Assembly: GCF_022809095.1 (NCBI RefSeq)
Contig: NZ_JALAZE010000014.1
Coordinates: 1-59,055, forward strand
Direction: 5' to 3'
Origin: Bacillus kexueae
Lineage (GTDB): Bacteria; Bacillota; Bacilli; Bacillales; Aeribacillaceae
Length of the DNA: 59,055 nucleotides
Below, in pieces: positions 27,639 through 38,183 of the stretch. How positions within the stretch are numbered: position 1 is the stretch's first letter; every line of letters starts with the position of its first letter. The notes below the pieces were generated by a model, which made no database searches, was not told the DNA's origin, and was given only the letters and a program-made list of their open reading frames with translations. The translations under genes were made by a program, and so were the position numbers.

Positions 27639-28175
27639 TTATTGCTCCATTTGCCTTGCTAGAAAACCTGCAGCTGTTTCCGCCGCTTTGTGCTCCACTT
27701 CGCCAATTGGGTCATCTTTTGAGAAAATGACTACTGCACCAATAGGGTCTCCATTTGCAATAATTGGACCGACGGTAAAGGAATGAATACTCTCTTTTAA
27801 TCCATCGACAAATTCCACTTCAGCTACTTCGGATTGGAGGGATGAATTACGGTCTTCCATCACACGTTCAATTGCTTCACTAATATTTTTATTTAAGTAT
27901 TCTTTTTTCGAAATACCAGATACGGCAATAAACGCGTCACGGTCACATATGAGTACAGGATGGCCTAGACTATCGAATAGGGCATCTGCATACTCCCGTG
28001 CAAAATCACTTAATTCACTTATAGGGGAATATTTTTTCAAAATAACTTCCCCGTCCCGATCCACAAAAATTTCTAGCGGATCTCCTTCTCTTATTCGAAG
28101 TGTACGGCGAATTTCTTTCGGAATTACGACTCGGCCTAAATCATCAATACGACGAACGATACCAGTTGCTTTCAT
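27639..28175 (-). CDS. spoVT: Stage V sporulation protein T
   Basis: Forespore transcription regulator that modulates sigma-G genes. The N-terminal 50 residues are an AbrB-type swapped-hairpin DNA-binding domain (MKATGIVRRIDDLGRVVIPK, then EIRRTLRIREGDPLEIF), followed by a GAF-like domain to residue 178. It is clearly paralogous to the AbrB at 49951 over the first 50 residues. Own terminator; the 187-bp region upstream (28176-28362) should hold its sigma-G promoter, which I could not place with confidence. Confidence 0.97.
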   Translation of the reverse strand: MKATGIVRRIDDLGRVVIPKEIRRTLRIREGDPLEIFVDRDGEVILKKYSPISELSDFAREYADALFDSLGHPVLICDRDAFIAVSGISKKEYLNKNISEAIERVMEDRNSSLQSEVAEVEFVDGLKESIHSFTVGPIIANGDPIGAVVIFSKDDPIGEVEHKAAETAAGFLARQMEQ

Positions 28176-28362
28176 CTAATGATGCCTCACTTTCATCTGA
28201 TGATTAGAATAACGAGATGATTGTTGATGTTTCATTTTGTAACAACCACCATTGTTGACATTAGTATCCTACTTCTGTTCCGTAATATACGCGATGAAAG
28301 TGATTTTTTCCAAAAAAGCGTATTATCCCCTTACCATCTTAGCCAATTTCTAAAAGATTTAA

Positions 28363-31300
28363 TCATGAACTAGCTGAAACTTCTTCTTTTTTTACATGAG
28401 CCAAACCTTCTAACAGCTCAATAATGATACTTAACCATTTCTCCGTTTCCATTTTCTTTATTTGAAGGGTTAATTTTAAGCATTTCCCATCCATTCCTAA
28501 ACCTACGTTACGTCCGAACTTATTGCTTAACTCAAATAATTTTTGCCCATTAATATTGTAGCTAGCTTCTTCAGAAATCAAGATGTTAATTTGATCTTTA
28601 ACCTGTTTTACATGCACCACTCGTTCTCTCATTGCCAGCACTTTAACCGTTGTCGCTTTCACTAAATAATCGACCTCAACAGGGTATTCTCCGAAGCGAT
28701 CCACCATTTCCTCTTGCAACTCACGCAAGTCATCCATTGATTCAACGCCTCTAAATCGTTTATACATATCAATTTTTTGGCGACCATCTGAGATATACGT
28801 TTGCGGCAAGTAAGCATCAATTTCCAAATCGACTTCAACTGGAATCGGCTGTTCCTTCGGTAATTCTCCTTTTCGTTCTTCTATCGCTTCTTTTAACATT
28901 TGGGAATATAAATCGAACCCGACAGAATCGATGAAGCCATGTTGCTGAGGCCCTAGTAAGTTCCCAGCACCTCGAATAGATAAGTCACGCATGGCAATTT
29001 TGAACCCTGAACCTAATTCGGTAAACTCTTTGATGGCTTGCAGGCGTTTTTCTGCTACTTCAGACAATACTTTATCTTTTCGATGCGTAAAATATGCGTA
29101 TGCTACTCGATTAGATCGCCCAACGCGTCCTCTTAACTGGTAAAGCTGAGAAAGCCCCATCTTATCTGCATCGAACACGATTAACGTATTCACATTCGGG
29201 ATGTCTACACCTGTTTCGATGATGGTCGTACTGACAAGAACATCTGCTTCTCCTTCTAAGAAGCTTAACATCACCGACTCTAGTTCATTTTCAGTCATTT
29301 TTCCGTGCGCATACGTTACTTTAGCTTCCGGAACAAGCATTGAGATCTCCTCAGCCTTTCGGTCAATGTCTTCAACACGGTTATAGAGGAAGTACACTTG
29401 CCCGCCACGCGCTAGCTCCCGCTCAATGGCTTCTCTAACTAAAGCCCCATTGTATTCCACAACATACGTTTGGACTGGGAAACGATTTTCTGGTGGAGTT
29501 TCAATCACACTTAAATCGCGCACCCCAAGCATGGACATATGCAATGTACGCGGTATTGGTGTTGCAGTCAGCGTTAAAACGTCAATATTTGCTTTCATTT
29601 GTTTAATTTTCTCTTTGTGGGTAACGCCGAATCGCTGTTCCTCATCAATAATTAATAACCCTAAGTCTTTAAACACGATATCCTTAGAAAGCAAGCGGTG
29701 CGTACCAATGACAATATCCACTGTTCCATTTTTTAACCCTTTTAAGGTTTCATTTTGTTCTTTTCTCGATTTGAAACGACTTAGAAGTCCGATGTTTATC
29801 GGATAATCTTGAAAACGCTCCCGAATGGTTTCATAATGCTGTTGAGCTAAAATGGTCGTAGGGACTAAAAAGGCCACTTGTTTTTGGTCTGTTATTGCTT
29901 TAAATGCCGCTCGAATGGCCACTTCCGTTTTTCCGTACCCAACGTCTCCACACAATAGACGATCCATTGGCCGTTCGCGCTCCATATCCTTTTTAATCTC
30001 AGTAATAGAGCGTAGCTGATCATCGGTTTCTTGATATGGAAAGGCCGCTTCAAATTCACGTTGCATTTCATCGTCTGGACTAAAGGCATATCCCTTACTT
30101 GCCTCTCGCTCTGCATACAACTTAATTAAGTCATCCGCAATATCTTGTACTGAAGACTCAACCTTCTTTTTAACCCGTTTCCACTCGCTACCACCAAGCT
30201 TATATATTTTTGGTTCTTTTCCTTCTGAACCAACATATTTCTGAACTTGATCGATTTGATCAACAGGTACGTAAAGCTTATCACTACCTTGATAACGAAT
30301 ATGTAGATAATCCTTATGAACCCCATTGATTTCTAACGTTTCAATTCCAAGATACTTCCCAATTCCATGGTTGATATGAACGACATAATCACCAATTTCT
30401 AATTCTGAATAGCTCTTAATTCGTTCTGCATTGGAGAGCTTTTGTTTTTGTGCTCTTCTTTTGACGCGTTTCTTAAACAATTCTTCTTCCGTAATGACCG
30501 CAAGCTTTTGCATCGGTAACTCAAAGCCAGTTTGTAAATCTCCATCTATAATGTATCGACCTTTAGTTAAAATATCATCGCGCTTAGCTATTTTGGCGTC
30601 AATTTCATAATCATCAAGCACTTTTTCTAACTTCTCTACACGCTCTTGATTGGCGCCTAAAAAAACGACTGTATAATCTTGCTTTTCCCATCTTTCTACT
30701 TCACCTTTAAGCACGTGCATCTGTCCATGGAAGCTTTGCATTTGCTTACAAGATAAATTCACTAAATTCTGTGGGTTTGTACGCGGCACATGCCTTAAAA
30801 ATAACGATAAATATATAATAGGAGAAGTCGTTTTGCTCATTAATTCCTCATACGAATGAGAAATTCTTGCCTCATGAACAATTTTCCCTTCTTCTAACAA
30901 AGCGGTTACCCACTCTGCCTCTTCGTTTTCTAAATGCGTCACCATTTCATGAACCCGACTAATCTCATCAAAGATAAGAATCGAATCCTTCGGAAAATAA
31001 TCTAGTAAACTAGCAGGCGAATCATAGAAGAAGGAATAGTATTTTACAAATGATGGATCGAAGTGAAAATGTTGAAGCTTCTCAAGGTCGTATCGGATAT
31101 TTTCTAGCAACAATTCTTTTTGTGTATCTTTTTTTAGCTTTTTCAAGCTATTGGCTAATGCCTTCTCAATCCGTTGTACACCATTTGAAATATGCTCTTG
31201 ATGTAAAAGAAGCTCTTCTGCTGGTCCTAATGATAATGTTTGAAGCATTTCTAACGAACGCTGCGTTTCAAGGTCAAACGTGCGAATGGAGTCAATTTCT

Positions 31301-31902
31301 GTATCAAATAACTCAATCCGTACTGGATTCTCCTCTGTTAACGGGTAAATATCAATAATTCCACCACGAACACTGTACTCTCCAGGAGCAGATACCATCG
31401 AAACTCGCTCATATCCCATCAGGTTAAATAATGGCAGGCTTCGCTCTAAGTCAAAGTCTTCCCCCACCTTTAGTTCCAATTGGCACGTCTCCCAAAATTG
31501 CTTAGGAGGAAGCATACGTGTTAGAGCTGCAACCGGTGCTACAACAATGCCTTTTTTGCCTTTACTTAAGTGATTTAACACTTCAATTCTTTGTGCTTTT
31601 AATTCTGGACTTGCGACAGCAATCTCAGACGCTATTAACTCGTTAACCGGATACAAATAAACCGTCTCATCCTCTAAAATATTAGATAAATCCTCGTAAA
31701 TTTTTTGTGCCTGTAGTAAATTATGCGTTAATACGAAAATTGGCTTTTTAGAATCTTTAAACACGGATGAAACAAACAAAGATCTAGCTGATCCAGATAA
31801 CCCTGCGACTAACTGCTCTTTCAATCCTTCCTGAATCCCCGTCATCACGGATTTAAAATCGTCTTGTGCGTAAATATATTGTCTCAAACTTTGCAAGTCC
31901 AA
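28363..31902 (-). CDS. mfd: Transcription-repair coupling factor
   Basis: Removes stalled RNA polymerase at DNA lesions and recruits UvrA. Order along 1179 residues: UvrB-homology region (about 1-340), RNA-polymerase interaction domain after LSNAERIKSYSELEIGDYVV, SF2/RecG-type translocase with Walker A LCGDVGYGKTEVAIRAA, DEEQRFG box and RGRVGRSNRVAYAYF, then the UvrA-binding C-terminal domain. Normal length. It follows fin after a weak-to-moderate terminator. Confidence 0.98.
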   Translation of the reverse strand: MDLQSLRQYIYAQDDFKSVMTGIQEGLKEQLVAGLSGSARSLFVSSVFKDSKKPIFVLTHNLLQAQKIYEDLSNILEDETVYLYPVNELIASEIAVASPELKAQRIEVLNHLSKGKKGIVVAPVAALTRMLPPKQFWETCQLELKVGEDFDLERSLPLFNLMGYERVSMVSAPGEYSVRGGIIDIYPLTEENPVRIELFDTEIDSIRTFDLETQRSLEMLQTLSLGPAEELLLHQEHISNGVQRIEKALANSLKKLKKDTQKELLLENIRYDLEKLQHFHFDPSFVKYYSFFYDSPASLLDYFPKDSILIFDEISRVHEMVTHLENEEAEWVTALLEEGKIVHEARISHSYEELMSKTTSPIIYLSLFLRHVPRTNPQNLVNLSCKQMQSFHGQMHVLKGEVERWEKQDYTVVFLGANQERVEKLEKVLDDYEIDAKIAKRDDILTKGRYIIDGDLQTGFELPMQKLAVITEEELFKKRVKRRAQKQKLSNAERIKSYSELEIGDYVVHINHGIGKYLGIETLEINGVHKDYLHIRYQGSDKLYVPVDQIDQVQKYVGSEGKEPKIYKLGGSEWKRVKKKVESSVQDIADDLIKLYAEREASKGYAFSPDDEMQREFEAAFPYQETDDQLRSITEIKKDMERERPMDRLLCGDVGYGKTEVAIRAAFKAITDQKQVAFLVPTTILAQQHYETIRERFQDYPINIGLLSRFKSRKEQNETLKGLKNGTVDIVIGTHRLLSKDIVFKDLGLLIIDEEQRFGVTHKEKIKQMKANIDVLTLTATPIPRTLHMSMLGVRDLSVIETPPENRFPVQTYVVEYNGALVREAIERELARGGQVYFLYNRVEDIDRKAEEISMLVPEAKVTYAHGKMTENELESVMLSFLEGEADVLVSTTIIETGVDIPNVNTLIVFDADKMGLSQLYQLRGRVGRSNRVAYAYFTHRKDKVLSEVAEKRLQAIKEFTELGSGFKIAMRDLSIRGAGNLLGPQQHGFIDSVGFDLYSQMLKEAIEERKGELPKEQPIPVEVDLEIDAYLPQTYISDGRQKIDMYKRFRGVESMDDLRELQEEMVDRFGEYPVEVDYLVKATTVKVLAMRERVVHVKQVKDQINILISEEASYNINGQKLFELSNKFGRNVGLGMDGKCLKLTLQIKKMETEKWLSIIIELLEGLAHVKKEEVSASS

Positions 31903-31946
31903 TCCCCCCTCTCATCTGATCAAGCTACAGTTGTTCAAAAACAATA

Positions 31947-31976
31947 GAAAAATGCTTTGGATGAACATCCAAAGCG
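31947..31976 (-). terminator. Terminator between fin and mfd
   Basis: On the minus strand a perfect GCTTTGGATG / CATCCAAAGC stem is followed by ATTTTTC, at the end of fin. Confidence 0.8.
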
Positions 31977-31977
31977 G

Positions 31978-32208
31978 TTATTGTATAAATTTATCAAGTC
32001 CATGATAATCTGGATTTCGCTGAAGTGCTTCATGACAATCTTCACAAATCGTTTGTACATGAATGTCCCCATTATTTTGATAGTGAATCATTTCATCTCG
32101 CTCAGTTTCCGTTAGCTGCTGAAATCCGAGTTGTTGACTATACAACGAATGTTTATCAATAACTCCTACCTTCGTCCCACAATGTCTGCAATAATAATGC
32201 AAAGCCAT
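31978..32208 (-). CDS. fin: Anti-sigma-F factor Fin (YabK)
   Basis: Forespore protein that inhibits sigma-F RNA polymerase and helps the switch to sigma-G in B. subtilis. 76 residues, the same length as B. subtilis Fin. Two zinc-binding pairs are visible: CRHCGTKVG near the N terminus and CEDCHEAL near the C terminus. The ATG at 32208, after AGGAGG, is preferred to one at 32235. A sigma-F-like promoter lies upstream. Confidence 0.93.
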   Translation of the reverse strand: MALHYYCRHCGTKVGVIDKHSLYSQQLGFQQLTETERDEMIHYQNNGDIHVQTICEDCHEALQRNPDYHGLDKFIQ

Positions 32209-32286
32209 TTGAAAAGTGCCTCCTGTATGTATCATAATCGTAACACAAATCGCGATTGAATTTTCGGAAATTTTCCATGTATTACA

Positions 32287-32316
32287 TATTATGAACCATT
32301 ACAGAAAGGCTTATAC
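32287..32316 (-). promoter_or_regulatory. Candidate sigma-F promoter of fin
   Basis: On the minus strand: GTATA (32312-32316), 15-bp spacer, GTTCATAATA (32287-32296). This matches the sigma-F pattern GYATA-N15-GGNNANANTN with one mismatch, and agrees with known sigma-F control of fin. It lies at the 3' end of pth. Confidence 0.6.
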
Positions 32317-32317
32317 A

Positions 32318-32875
32318 TTAGTTAAATTCGTTCATAACTTCCAGGAATGAATGATGTATCCACTTTTCACAAGCATGTGCTGAATGGTCTATAGCAGATT
32401 GAATTTCGTCCTTTTCTTCCGCAAGAAACTTTCCAAGAACATAATCCGGTACTTTCATGCCGTTTTTCGGACGGTCAATCCCAATGCGTACACGTTTAAA
32501 TTCTTGAGTCCCTAAATGTTGAATCAAAGATTTAATGCCGTTATGGCCACCTGCGCTCCCTTTTAAGCGTAAACGAACTTTTCCAACCGGCAGATCAAGG
32601 TCATCATAGATGACTGCTAAGTTGTCATCGTCTACACCGTAGTAATCCATTAACGGACGAACACATTCGCCCGATAAGTTCATATATGTTAATGGTTTTA
32701 CTAATATGACTTTCTCACCCGCTACATGCCCTATTCCATAGACCCCATTAAACTTGGATTGATCCAGTGGAATGTTCAACCTTTTTGACAGTTCATCAAT
32801 GACCATGAACCCCACATTATGTCGCGTCGCTTCGTATTTCTTTCCTGGATTCCCAAGGCCTACTATTACTTTCAT
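32318..32875 (-). CDS. pth: Peptidyl-tRNA hydrolase
   Basis: Releases tRNA from peptidyl-tRNA that has dropped off ribosomes (SpoVC in B. subtilis). Motifs: [20 protein letters not shown] with the catalytic His, [23 protein letters not shown] and [17 protein letters not shown]. 185 residues from the ATG at 32875; an upstream in-frame codon at 32905 is not needed. Located between ctc and fin as in B. subtilis. Confidence 0.97.
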   Translation of the reverse strand: MKVIVGLGNPGKKYEATRHNVGFMVIDELSKRLNIPLDQSKFNGVYGIGHVAGEKVILVKPLTYMNLSGECVRPLMDYYGVDDDNLAVIYDDLDLPVGKVRLRLKGSAGGHNGIKSLIQHLGTQEFKRVRIGIDRPKNGMKVPDYVLGKFLAEEKDEIQSAIDHSAHACEKWIHHSFLEVMNEFN

Positions 32876-33066
32876 TTGTGAATCCTCCCTGTATAAATAA
32901 AACAACGTACAATTTCCAATACCAATAAGTCAAACGACTTGGTCAAACAATTCGTTGTTTATATCACTTTCAATTTTTTCATCCCGCTTTTCTTGCAAGA
33001 CAAAAAACGTCGCTATCTCTTACTATAAGATATCTTGTCAAAAGACAAAAGTCCAAACTACACACT

Positions 33067-33093
33067 AAGACGTAACCATGTTCGGTTACGTCT
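33067..33093 (-). terminator. Hairpin after ctc
   Basis: A perfect AGACGTAACC / GGTTACGTCT stem right after the ctc stop on the minus strand. The following tract (TAGTGTG) is poor in T, so termination may be partial. Confidence 0.5.
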
Positions 33094-33103
33094 TTAATAA
33101 TTG

Positions 33104-33730
33104 TTATTCGTTTGTCTCTCTTCCTTCAGCTGATTCCGGTTCCCCAGGTTCTTGTTCCTCTCCTGAGTCGATTTCTGCTTCTTGCTTAGGAGGTAAAATG
33201 GTTACGATTACTTCTTCTACATCATCCAACACTTCACTACCAGGAGGCAATGACAAGTCTTTAACATGTAGCGTATCGTTTACTCCTAAAGAAGCAATAT
33301 TTACTTCAATATGGGTTGGGATATCCCCAGGCTTTGCCCGAAGCTTCACATGATGAAGAGGTTGTTGGAGAACGCCTCCATCCTTCACTCCTTGTGGATC
33401 ACCCGATAATTGAATTTGAACCTCCACGTCTACGGTTTCATTCATATTCACAACATGAAAGTCAGCATGTATAATATCCCCTTTTAATGGGTCTTGCTGA
33501 ATCTCGTGAACCATTACTGAATGATTGAACGTTCCGAGTGAAATCTGAAAAATACCGTTACGGCCCTGTTGCTTCAACGCTTTCAACAGCTCCGCTTCCT
33601 CAAGTGAAATTGGCGTGTTAGTGGCATTTTTACCGTAAACGACAGCTGGAATGAAACCTTTGTTTCGTATTTCTCGTTTGGCAGAATGAGTAAAAGTCTT
33701 TCGTTCTTCTGCATGTAATAAAACTGACAT
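33104..33730 (-). CDS. rplY: Ribosomal protein bL25, general stress protein Ctc
   Basis: 5S rRNA-binding large-subunit protein, stress-induced in B. subtilis. The N-terminal L25 domain (HAEERKTFTHSAKREIRNKG, VVYGKN) is followed by the TL5 beta domain (VLQQPLHHVKLRAKPGDIPT, then LPPGSEVLDDVEEVIVTI) and an acidic Glu-rich tail to residue 208. Preceded by a sigma-B-like promoter. It is between prs and pth, as usual. Confidence 0.95.
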   Translation of the reverse strand: MSVLLHAEERKTFTHSAKREIRNKGFIPAVVYGKNATNTPISLEEAELLKALKQQGRNGIFQISLGTFNHSVMVHEIQQDPLKGDIIHADFHVVNMNETVDVEVQIQLSGDPQGVKDGGVLQQPLHHVKLRAKPGDIPTHIEVNIASLGVNDTLHVKDLSLPPGSEVLDDVEEVIVTILPPKQEAEIDSGEEQEPGEPESAEGRETNE

Positions 33731-33802
33731 GTTTATCCCCTTTCTTATCCATGAATAGGAGTCATTTGTAGATTCATTAATAAAGTATTTCTATTAACAT
33801 TG

Positions 33803-33828
33803 ATTCCCATTCATGAATAGGTCTAAAC
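33803..33828 (-). promoter_or_regulatory. Candidate sigma-B promoter of ctc
   Basis: On the minus strand: GTTTAG (33823-33828), 14-bp spacer, GGGAAT (33803-33808), one mismatch each from the sigma-B pattern GTTTAA-N12-15-GGGTAT. B. subtilis ctc is the classic sigma-B gene. CCTATTCATG occurs in the spacer and again about 60 bp downstream. Confidence 0.6.
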
Positions 33829-33844
33829 ATGTCAGACATTTTCA

Positions 33845-34795
33845 TTAATCGAATAATGTACTTACAGATTGCTCTTCGTGAACACGAATAATTGCTTCTC
33901 CAATAAGCGGTGCTACAGAAAGCTCTGTAATTTTTTCGATCTTTTTCTCTTCAGGTAACGTAATTGAGTTTGTCACCACTAATTCCTTAATCTTAGAATT
34001 TTGAATACGTTCAATGGCAGGTCCAGACAATACAGGATGCGTACAGCATGCATATACTTCTTTCGCTCCATTTTCCACCAATGCATTAGCAGCTAAAGTA
34101 ATCGTACCTGCAGTATCAATAATGTCATCAATTAAAATGGTTGTTTTTCCTTCGATATTACCGACAATGTTCATTACTTCTGCTACATTTGGACGTGGAC
34201 GACGTTTATCAATAATCGCAATTGGAGCTTTTAAGCGATCTGCTAATTTACGCGCACGTGTTACTCCACCATGGTCAGGGGATACAATGACAATATCGTC
34301 AAAGTTCTTTTGAGAGAAATATTCTCCTAAAATCGGTACACCCATTAAGTGGTCGATTGGAATATCAAAAAATCCTTGAATCTGTGGTGCATGTAAATCT
34401 AATGTAATTACACGGCTTGCACCAGATGTTTCAAGTAGATTCGCTACAAGTTTAGCTGTGATTGGCTCACGAGCACGAGCTTTTCGGTCTTGTCGAGCAT
34501 AACCATAGTATGGAATAACAATGTTAATACGGTTGGCAGAAGCACGCTTTAAGGCATCAACCATAATTAATAATTCCATTAAGTGCTCATTTACCGGCGC
34601 GCTTGTAGATTGGATGACATATACATCACATCCGCGAATACTTTCTTCAATGTTGATTTGAATTTCTCCATCACTAAAGCGTGTGACAGAACATTTCCCA
34701 AGATCAACTCCAACAACATCTGCAATTTGCTTCGCTAAATCGTAATTAGAATTTAGCGCAAAAATCTTTAAGTTCTTATCTCTGTATTGTGACAT
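33845..34795 (-). CDS. prs: Ribose-phosphate pyrophosphokinase
   Basis: Makes PRPP from ribose-5-phosphate and ATP for purine, pyrimidine, His and Trp synthesis and salvage. Signatures: [45 protein letters not shown] with catalytic residues, and the PRPP loop [18 protein letters not shown]. 316 residues. It is directly downstream of glmU (18-bp gap), the conserved glmU-prs pair. Confidence 0.98.
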   Translation of the reverse strand: MSQYRDKNLKIFALNSNYDLAKQIADVVGVDLGKCSVTRFSDGEIQINIEESIRGCDVYVIQSTSAPVNEHLMELLIMVDALKRASANRINIVIPYYGYARQDRKARAREPITAKLVANLLETSGASRVITLDLHAPQIQGFFDIPIDHLMGVPILGEYFSQKNFDDIVIVSPDHGGVTRARKLADRLKAPIAIIDKRRPRPNVAEVMNIVGNIEGKTTILIDDIIDTAGTITLAANALVENGAKEVYACCTHPVLSGPAIERIQNSKIKELVVTNSITLPEEKKIEKITELSVAPLIGEAIIRVHEEQSVSTLFD

Positions 34796-34813
34796 GATTT
34801 AGGGACCTCCAGA

Positions 34814-36193
34814 TTAGGAATTATGATTCAATTTTAATTTACTAACGTAATCTTCTTTATTTACTTGACGTGCACGGGCAATGGATAGAGCATCTCCTGG
34901 AACATCTTCTGTAATCGTGGATCCAGCAGCAACATATGCACCTGCTCCTACTGTTACAGGAGCAATTAAGTTAGAATTACAACCGATAAATGCCCCGTCT
35001 TCAATCTTCGTTAAATGCTTATTCTTCCCGTCGTAGTTAACAGTTATAGAGCCACACCCTAAGTTAACATCTGCACCAACTTCAGCATCTCCGATATAGC
35101 TGAGGTGTGAAGCCTTACTTCCTTGACCCATTTTAGACTTTTTCACTTCAACAAAATTACCGATTTTTACATCGTTGCCAATCGACGATTGTGGACGAAT
35201 GTGTGCAAACGGACCAATGTTTACATTTTGACCAATTTCACTATTATGAGCAACAGACTGACGGATAACAGTCGAATCACCTACGATACAGTCCTTAATT
35301 TCAGTGTTGGGACCGATTTCACAATCTTCGCCGATGACTGTTTTGCCTTTAATCATGCTTCCAGGATAAATCACCGTATCACGGGCAATTTCCGCCTCAG
35401 CAGAGATGTACGTATTTTGTGGATCGATGATGGTTACACCATTTCTCATATGTTTTTCATTAATACGCTTTTTCATAATCACTTCTGCTTGGGAAAGTGC
35501 AACTCGGTCATTAACACCTAATGTTTCATCGAAGTTTTCTGTTTGATAAGCAGAAATAATTTCACCTTGATTCTTCAAGATTTCGATGACATCTGGTAAA
35601 TAATATTCCCCTTGGGCATTTTCATTGGACACTTGCTTTAATGCCTCAAACAAGAAAGCGTTATCAAAGCAATAAGTTCCCGTATTAATCTCGTTTATTT
35701 GTAACTCTTCTTCTGAAGCGTCTTTATGTTCAACGATTTTGGCTACGTGACCTTCTTCATTTCGTACAATACGACCGTAACCAGTAGGGTCATTTGCTTT
35801 TGCCGTTAAAATGGTTGCTTTCGCTTTTGTATGGACATGATGACTTAACAATGCATCAATTGTTTCCGATGTAATTAATGGAGTATCTCCACAAAGTACA
35901 ATAGTCGTTCCTGCTTGACCTTCTAACTGTGGTGCTGCTTGCATAACCGCATGAGCAGTACCAAGCTGTTCTGCTTGCAAAGCATATTCACAACTTTCAC
36001 CAAGTTGAGCTTGTACTTTTTCAGCTCCATGGCCGACAATTGTTACAATTTTGTTTAAATGTAACTTCGATACTTGATCTACAACGTGCTGAACCATTGG
36101 CTTTCCACAAACGGGGTGCAATACTTTATAAAGCTTGGACTTCATACGTGTCCCTTGTCCCGCTGCTAAAATCACCGCAAAACGATTTTCCAT
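34814..36193 (-). CDS. glmU: Bifunctional GlmU: GlcN-1-P acetyltransferase / GlcNAc-1-P uridylyltransferase
   Basis: Makes UDP-GlcNAc for peptidoglycan and teichoic acids. The N-terminal uridylyltransferase has [20 protein letters not shown] and [11 protein letters not shown]; the C-terminal left-handed beta helix carries hexapeptide repeats (for example [19 protein letters not shown]) and the acetyltransferase sites in [11 protein letters not shown] and [16 protein letters not shown]. 459 residues. First gene of glmU-prs. In 36194-36470 I see AT-rich DNA and no gene. Confidence 0.98.
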   Translation of the reverse strand: MENRFAVILAAGQGTRMKSKLYKVLHPVCGKPMVQHVVDQVSKLHLNKIVTIVGHGAEKVQAQLGESCEYALQAEQLGTAHAVMQAAPQLEGQAGTTIVLCGDTPLITSETIDALLSHHVHTKAKATILTAKANDPTGYGRIVRNEEGHVAKIVEHKDASEEELQINEINTGTYCFDNAFLFEALKQVSNENAQGEYYLPDVIEILKNQGEIISAYQTENFDETLGVNDRVALSQAEVIMKKRINEKHMRNGVTIIDPQNTYISAEAEIARDTVIYPGSMIKGKTVIGEDCEIGPNTEIKDCIVGDSTVIRQSVAHNSEIGQNVNIGPFAHIRPQSSIGNDVKIGNFVEVKKSKMGQGSKASHLSYIGDAEVGADVNLGCGSITVNYDGKNKHLTKIEDGAFIGCNSNLIAPVTVGAGAYVAAGSTITEDVPGDALSIARARQVNKEDYVSKLKLNHNS

Positions 36194-36470
36194 TGAAAGG
36201 CCTCCAATATCCCTTTTTATCCATAAAAATATTATCTTAAATAACTATGTATTTCAAGGTAACTTAAGTGATTCCGAAAATTTCCGCTTATAAAAGCGCT
36301 CACATTTTACCGATGGCATGGAAAAGCACAAACTTTTTTTACTCCTCAAGCAAAAATTTCGCGAACAGACGACTGATCGATAAGAGAAGCACATTTAAGT
36401 GAAAATATATGTAAATGAGATGAGAGGAAATTTTTAATAGACAGGTTATGTAGAAGAGATTCACAAAGTA

Positions 36471-36496
36471 AGGAGCCCTAAGAATCCTTAGGGCTC
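36471..36496 (-). terminator. spoVG terminator
   Basis: On the minus strand a perfect GAGCCCTAAG / CTTAGGGCTC stem after the spoVG stop; the tail CTTACTTTG is only moderately T-rich. Confidence 0.75.
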
Positions 36497-36515
36497 AATA
36501 GGTAAAAGCATTATT

Positions 36516-36806
36516 TTAAGAAGCGCCTGCTTCTTCAAACTCGACTTCTAACTCACCTAAACGGTGATATTCCGCTAAAACAGCGTCTTGGATTTTCCCG
36601 CGAGTGTTTGAATTGATAGGGTGAGCAATGTCACGAAACTCTCCATCTGGAGTTCGCTTACTTGGCATTGCCACGAAAAGACCGTTATTTCCATCGATTA
36701 CACGAATGTCATGGACTACGAATTCATTATCCAAAGTGATGGATGCAATTGCACGCATACGGCCTTCCGTATTTACGCGGCGTAATCTTACGTCAGTCAC
36801 TTCCAT
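36516..36806 (-). CDS. spoVG: RNA-binding septation regulator SpoVG
   Basis: A 96-residue SpoVG-family protein: [20 protein letters not shown], then [17 protein letters not shown]. It affects septation and cortex formation in B. subtilis and binds nucleic acid in several Firmicutes. The ATG at 36806 with GGTGGT upstream fits the family start better than 36818. Upstream is a near-perfect sigma-H promoter flanked by A/T tracts. Confidence 0.97.
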   Translation of the reverse strand: MEVTDVRLRRVNTEGRMRAIASITLDNEFVVHDIRVIDGNNGLFVAMPSKRTPDGEFRDIAHPINSNTRGKIQDAVLAEYHRLGELEVEFEEAGAS

Positions 36807-36851
36807 TCTGTTCACCACCTTTTCCCTATATGAAAACCTTTAGTATGAATA

Positions 36852-36878
36852 ATTCAACGCTACTTCTGATTTTCCTTC
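36852..36878 (-). promoter_or_regulatory. spoVG sigma-H promoter
   Basis: On the minus strand GAAGGAAAA (36870-36878), 11-bp spacer, GTTGAAT (36852-36858), a full match to the sigma-H pattern RNAGGAWWW-N11-12-RNNGAAT. Just upstream (about 36879-36910) are T and A runs, the counterpart of the AT-rich AbrB-binding box of B. subtilis spoVG. Confidence 0.85.
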
Positions 36879-36938
36879 TTTTTCAAAAAAATTTTTTTCA
36901 AAAAATGAAAAAAGATGGTTTAAGAATGAAAGTATTGG

Positions 36939-37313
36939 TTATTTTACTAGCGCAATGACTTCAATCTCAACAGCAACATCTTTCGGAAGTCTAGCAACCT
37001 CAACGCAAGAACGTGCTGGCTTATGCTCTGAGAAATACTCCGCATATACTTCATTAAATGCAGCAAAATCTTCCATATCTTTCAAAAATGCTGTTACTTT
37101 TACAACTGTATTAAGTGAAGCACCCGCTTCTTGGAGTACAGCTTTTAAATTTGCAAAGACTTGATGCGTCTGTTCCTGAATACCACCTTCTACAAGAACA
37201 CCTTCTGCCGTAAGTGGAATTTGCCCAGAACTATAAAATAAGTTATTCACAACAATCCCTTGTGAATAAGGTCCGATAGCCGCTGGAGCATCTTTTGTAG
37301 AAACAACTCTCAT
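36939..37313 (-). CDS. ridA: RidA family enamine/imine deaminase (YabJ)
   Basis: Hydrolyses reactive 2-aminoacrylate-type imines; in B. subtilis YabJ is co-transcribed with purR. RidA signatures: [23 protein letters not shown], and C-terminal [20 protein letters not shown] with the active-site Arg. About 124 residues from the ATG at 37313, which has correct spacing to AAGGAG; the ATG at 37322 is too close. It is 12 bp after purR. Confidence 0.95.
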   Translation of the reverse strand: MRVVSTKDAPAAIGPYSQGIVVNNLFYSSGQIPLTAEGVLVEGGIQEQTHQVFANLKAVLQEAGASLNTVVKVTAFLKDMEDFAAFNEVYAEYFSEHKPARSCVEVARLPKDVAVEIEVIALVK

Positions 37314-37325
37314 GTCATTCACTCC

Positions 37326-38171
37326 TTATTCTTTATCCTCATTCAAAGAATTCGAGAACTCCATATAATTTCCTTCTTTAACTTCGATTACGCGATCTTT
37401 CATATCCACTTTTGCTAATTTAACTAATGAAATGTATTCATCAACTAAACGTTCGTCAGCGCTTTCAGACTCAACTAAAACACCAATCCCAGCAACTTTC
37501 GCTTGAAACTCTTCAAGAAGGCTGACCATCCCATTAATGGTACCGCCTGCTTTCATAAAGTCATCAACAACTAATACGCGCGAACCTTCTGCTAGGCTTC
37601 TTTTAGCTAATGTCATCGTTTGAATTCGCTTAGAAGAGCCCGATACATAGTTGATAGAAACCATCGAACCTTCCGTTACCTTATTGTCTCTACGAACTAT
37701 CACAACAGGGACATGCAAATATTGAGCTATGGCGTTCGCAATCGGAATCCCTTTCGTCGCAACCGTCATTACAACGTCAATTTCACGATTTGCAAATACT
37801 GAAGCGAACAAACGACCGACTCGTTTCAATAACTCTGGATTACCTAAAATATCTGTTAAGTATAAATAACCACCTGGAAGAAGACGGTCCGGATTCTCCA
37901 TCAGCTTGCATAATGAATTCACTGTTTCCACTGCCTCTTCTTGTTGCACCTTCGGAATATACTTCACACCACCCGCTGCACCTGGAATGGTTAATAAAGT
38001 CCCTATCCCTTGTTGCTCAAAAGTCTGCTTAATGATCGATAAATCTTCGCTAATGGAAGACTTAGCTGATTCATACCGCTCCGAAAAAAACGTTAGTGGG
38101 ACGAGTGCATGTGGATGATTCAATAAATAATACGTCATATCGACAAGCCTTCCACTTCGTCGAAACTTCAT
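37326..38171 (-). CDS. purR: Pur operon repressor PurR
   Basis: PRPP-responsive repressor of purine genes. A winged-helix N-terminal domain (about 1-75, RSGRLVDMTYYLLNHPHALV) is followed by a phosphoribosyltransferase fold with the PRPP loop VLVVDDFMKAGGTINGM. 281 residues, typical. A PurBox-like pair sits at 38184-38228 immediately upstream, as expected for the autoregulated gene. It forms an operon with ridA. Confidence 0.97.
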   Translation of the reverse strand: MKFRRSGRLVDMTYYLLNHPHALVPLTFFSERYESAKSSISEDLSIIKQTFEQQGIGTLLTIPGAAGGVKYIPKVQQEEAVETVNSLCKLMENPDRLLPGGYLYLTDILGNPELLKRVGRLFASVFANREIDVVMTVATKGIPIANAIAQYLHVPVVIVRRDNKVTEGSMVSINYVSGSSKRIQTMTLAKRSLAEGSRVLVVDDFMKAGGTINGMVSLLEEFQAKVAGIGVLVESESADERLVDEYISLVKLAKVDMKDRVIEVKEGNYMEFSNSLNEDKE

Positions 38172-38183
38172 ATCATACCTCCA

